From Deltaproteobacteria bacterium (lineage in GTDB: Bacteria > Desulfobacterota > Desulfobulbia > Desulfobulbales > VMSU01): a DNA stretch of 34,597 nt. The stretch is from assembly GCA_021782655.1 (NCBI GenBank), contig JAJXUT010000020.1, positions 1-34,597 on the forward strand, given 5' to 3'. The translations under genes and the position numbers were made by a program. Below, piece by piece: positions 32,855 through 34,597 of this stretch; position 1 is the first letter of the stretch; each line of letters begins with the position of its first letter. The notes below the pieces were generated by a model that saw only the letters and a program-made list of their open reading frames with translations, was not told where the DNA came from and made no database searches.

Positions 32855-33303
32855 ATCACCAGCCGCGCCTTGACCACCTCCGCCAGAGCGACCTCCTCCG
32901 GCCCGTCCGCTCCGGTTATCGTAACCTTTTCTCCGTCAACCCCGGCAATCAACCCGACGACCTTGACGGTAGCCTCCCCCCGCCGGATGGCGATCTCCAC
33001 CTTCGCTCCCACATTCCTGGCAAAATCACGGGAGGTGGTCAGCGGCCGGTCTAACCCGGGCGAGGACACCTCCAGATGATAGGCCCTGCCGATCGGGTCC
33101 TCCACCTCCAGCAAGGCACCCAAGGCCCGGCTGACGGTGGCGCAGTCCTCCAGGCCGACCCCCCCCGGTTTGTGGACGATTAACCTAAGCACCAGCCCGG
33201 CGTGCTCGTTACGGAGCTGCGCCTCCACCAGCTCGCAACCCAGATCAGCCAAAACCGGCTCCGCCAGGATAATAATCCGGGCCAGCGTCGCGCTCTCCAC
33301 CAT
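32845..33303 (-). CDS. rimP: ribosome maturation factor RimP
   Basis: This 152-residue 30S assembly factor has the family core VLADLGCELVEAQ, LRLIVHKPGGVGLEDCATVSRALG, and YHLEVSSPGLDRPL. The open frame extends upstream to 33543, but that extension is tRNA and leader sequence (it reads GIAQLVEYKLP, a classic false translation of a tRNA), so ATG 33303 with GGAG upstream is used. Its 3' end lies in repeat copy C. Confidence 0.96.
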   Translation of the reverse strand: MVESATLARIIILAEPVLADLGCELVEAQLRNEHAGLVLRLIVHKPGGVGLEDCATVSRALGALLEVEDPIGRAYHLEVSSPGLDRPLTTSRDFARNVGAKVEIAIRRGEATVKVVGLIAGVDGEKVTITGADGPEEVALAEVVKARLVIEF

Positions 33304-33334
33304 CTCTAAGCTCCGGCCTTCCCGGACGTAATAT

Positions 33335-33360
33335 AAAAAAAAAAGCGGGCCTAAACCCAC
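33335..33360 (-). terminator. terminator-like hairpin between tRNA-Gly and rimP
   Basis: A 5-bp stem (GTGGG/CCCGC with one G-T pair, 33345-33360), a 6-nt loop and a run of ten T residues on the minus strand (33335-33344). The stem is short, so it may act as a partial terminator setting the tRNA to mRNA ratio. Confidence 0.65.
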
Positions 33361-33449
33361 TTTCCATAAATCAGCCGACGCGAACGCCAGCAGCCCATAA
33401 TTTTTGGAAACCACCCCGGCTAGGGACGCAAGGCCCACAGCCTTGGAAG

Positions 33450-33525
33450 TGGAGCGGGCAACGAGATTCGAACTCGCGACACCAAGCTTGGGAAGCTTGT
33501 ACTCTACCAACTGAGCTATGCCCGC
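33450..33525 (-). tRNA. tRNA-Gly(CCC)
   Basis: The 76-base minus-strand sequence folds as a full cloverleaf. The acceptor is GCGGGCA pairing with TGCCCGC, the D-arm is GCTCAGTTGGTAGAGT, the anticodon stem is CAAGC/GCTTG with loop TTCCCAA (anticodon CCC), the T-arm is CGAGTTCGAATCTCG, and the 3' end is TCCA with the CCA encoded. It reads the GGG codon. It sits at the head of the rimP-nusA-infB operon, where E. coli has metY. Confidence 0.96.
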
Positions 33526-33543
33526 CCAGCAGACCAGGGCCAC

Positions 33544-33571
33544 ACTATACCAATGACCCGGCGATTGTCAA
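33544..33571 (-). promoter_or_regulatory. strong sigma-70 promoter for tRNA-Gly and the rimP operon
   Basis: On the minus strand a perfect TTGACA (33566-33571), a 16-bp spacer and TATAGT (33544-33549), with a start predicted about 12 bp before the tRNA 5' end. Confidence 0.8.
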
Positions 33572-33650
33572 GAGGATTATGGCCGACGGCCAGGCTGGGT
33601 GTCCGGGCCAAGGCCAGCCCCTTCCCAAAAAACGACTACCACATTTTTCC

Positions 33651-33679
33651 TTGTCCCTCCCCGGAGGGCGGTTTATTAT
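33651..33679 (+). promoter_or_regulatory. putative sigma-70 promoter for the haem-motif sensor gene
   Basis: TTGTCC (33651-33656), a 17-bp spacer and TATTAT (33674-33679). It gives a leader of about 42 nt before the ATG at 33728. Confidence 0.55.
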
Positions 33680-33727
33680 GAACTAAAATTCCTTCCCTCT
33701 CCACCTCCAGCGTCTAAAACCACCACC

Positions 33728-34597
33728 ATGAGTGACGAGCAGACCGCCAAGAACCGGTTTTTCAACCTGATGCGCTACACCTGGACCCTGATCACGGTCT
33801 GGACGCTCATCCTGGCGGGGTTCATGAGCAAGGAGTACGTGGAGATCAACCGCTACGCCGACGAGATGGCCCTAAGCACCGCCCGGGCACATCTCAACAA
33901 GGACTTTTCCTTTCGCCTCTGGGGCTGGATGCACGGCGGGGTGTACGTGCCGGTGATGCCAGGCGTCCAGCCCAACCCCTACCTGGCCAACTACCCGGAA
34001 CGCGACATCACCACCCCCTCGGGGCGGAAGCTGACCCTGATGAACCCCGAGTACATGCTCCGCAACCTCAACGAAACCTTCTCCGAACTCTACGGAGTGG
34101 CGGCCCACCTGACCAGCCTCAAGCCCCTGCGCCCGGAAAACGGCCCCGATCCCTGGGAGGCCAAGACCCTGCACGAGTTCGAGAGCGGGCTCAAGGAAAA
34201 GATGGAGGTCGTGCGCGGCAAGGACGGCAAGCAGAAGGTGCTCCGCCTGATGCAGCCCCTATACGTCAAGCAGGAATGCCTGAAATGCCACGGCCACCAA
34301 GGCTACAAACTGGGCGACATCCGAGGCGGGCTGGATGTCAGCCTGCCTATGGGGCCGTTCCTCAAACGGGCCCACGCCCAACTCTGGGATCACTTCTACT
34401 TCGTGACCGTCCTCTGGCTGATGGGCTGCATCGGACTCTTGGTGGGCTCGGAGCGACTTAGGAAGAACACCCAGGCCCTGGCCCTCTCCAATGTCGGGAT
34501 GCAACGGGAGATCGAGGAGCGCAAGCGGGTGGAGGTGGCCCTACAGAAGGAAAGCTCCTTCACCGCCGCGGTGCTGGATACCGCCGGCGCCTTGATC
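33728..34597 (+). CDS. membrane sensor with periplasmic c-type haem motif (Tll0287/DUF3365-like), 3' end outside the window
   Basis: The first 290 codons are present. A transmembrane helix (about 17-33) precedes a periplasmic domain of about 195 residues with the PNPYLANYPERD...MNPEYMLRNL pattern of Tll0287/DUF3365-type sensors and a single haem-attachment motif CLKCH (Cys184, Cys187, His188). A second helix lies at about 230-250. A coiled linker (NTQALALSNVGMQREIEERK) follows and what looks like the start of a PAS domain (FTAAVLDTAGAL) runs into the window end. The output is probably a histidine kinase or a diguanylate cyclase, but it is not seen. Haem could sense redox state or a gas ligand. 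It diverges from the tRNA-Gly/rimP operon. Confidence 0.85.
   Translation, partial: MSDEQTAKNRFFNLMRYTWTLITVWTLILAGFMSKEYVEINRYADEMALSTARAHLNKDFSFRLWGWMHGGVYVPVMPGVQPNPYLANYPERDITTPSGRKLTLMNPEYMLRNLNETFSELYGVAAHLTSLKPLRPENGPDPWEAKTLHEFESGLKEKMEVVRGKDGKQKVLRLMQPLYVKQECLKCHGHQGYKLGDIRGGLDVSLPMGPFLKRAHAQLWDHFYFVTVLWLMGCIGLLVGSERLRKNTQALALSNVGMQREIEERKRVEVALQKESSFTAAVLDTAGALI

Noticed and set aside
33304-33543. N-terminal extension of rimP by 80 codons
   Set aside because: The extension translates the tRNA-Gly and a terminator; homologues start at the ATG at 33303.
1-34597. Search for CRISPR arrays, transposases, integrases or att sites
   Set aside because: No regularly spaced repeats, no recombinase genes and no tRNA-end duplications were seen; the only repeats are the dispersed family and local palindromes.

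Overview
The window is GC-rich and almost fully coding. It looks like a chromosomal segment from a sulfur-metabolising Desulfobacterota-type bacterium, possibly of the Desulfobulbales kind. That placement is inferred from gene content: a YeeE/YedE sulfur transporter beside TusA and DsrE proteins, a multihaem-style CxxCH sensor, a PEP-CTERM protein, many two-component and c-di-GMP proteins, and MobB for molybdenum cofactor. No phage, transposase, plasmid or CRISPR signature was seen.

Region 1 (1-7451, all minus strand) holds an FmdB-type zinc ribbon fragment, a class I methyltransferase, undecaprenyl-diphosphatase (uppP), a membrane diguanylate cyclase, a YgaP-like DUF2892 protein, a 67-residue secreted protein, a TlpA-type thioredoxin, a FliK-C-like protein, and a REC-GAF-histidine kinase that overlaps the FliK-like gene by four bases. 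Region 2 (7535-10852) is a sulfur-trafficking cluster. A YedE-type transporter diverges from a tusA - dsrE - dsrE-like - 57-residue-ORF operon, which ends at a strong bidirectional terminator; an unrecognised cysteine-containing gene converges on it.

Region 3 (11100-21249) is mixed. It contains HIT and mobB (overlapping), serS, a TPR protein, a sigma-54-type response regulator, a prepilin peptidase, a protein ending in a CheW-like domain, a beta-hydroxyacid dehydrogenase, a PilZ protein and a tandem fusion of two CDP-alcohol phosphatidyltransferases (PgsA-like then PssA-like). It closes with a PEP-CTERM protein preceded by what looks like a sigma-54 promoter and a pair of upstream palindromes.

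Region 4 (21263-33525, minus strand) is the conserved translation and RNA operon: tRNA-Gly(CCC) - rimP - nusA - ylxR - infB - rbfA - nrnA - truB - rpsO - pnp, then an M16 peptidase and dut. The tRNA sits where metY (tRNA-fMet) sits before rimP in E. coli. Region 5 (33651-34597) is a divergently transcribed sensor with a periplasmic haem-binding motif, cut by the window end.

Three related intergenic repeats (11935-11999, 26661-26852, 32776-32854) form one dispersed repeat family. The observations most worth following are the phosphatidyltransferase fusion, the repeat family, the enhancer/sigma-54 layout before the PEP-CTERM gene, and the split sulfur carrier operon with its tiny last ORF.
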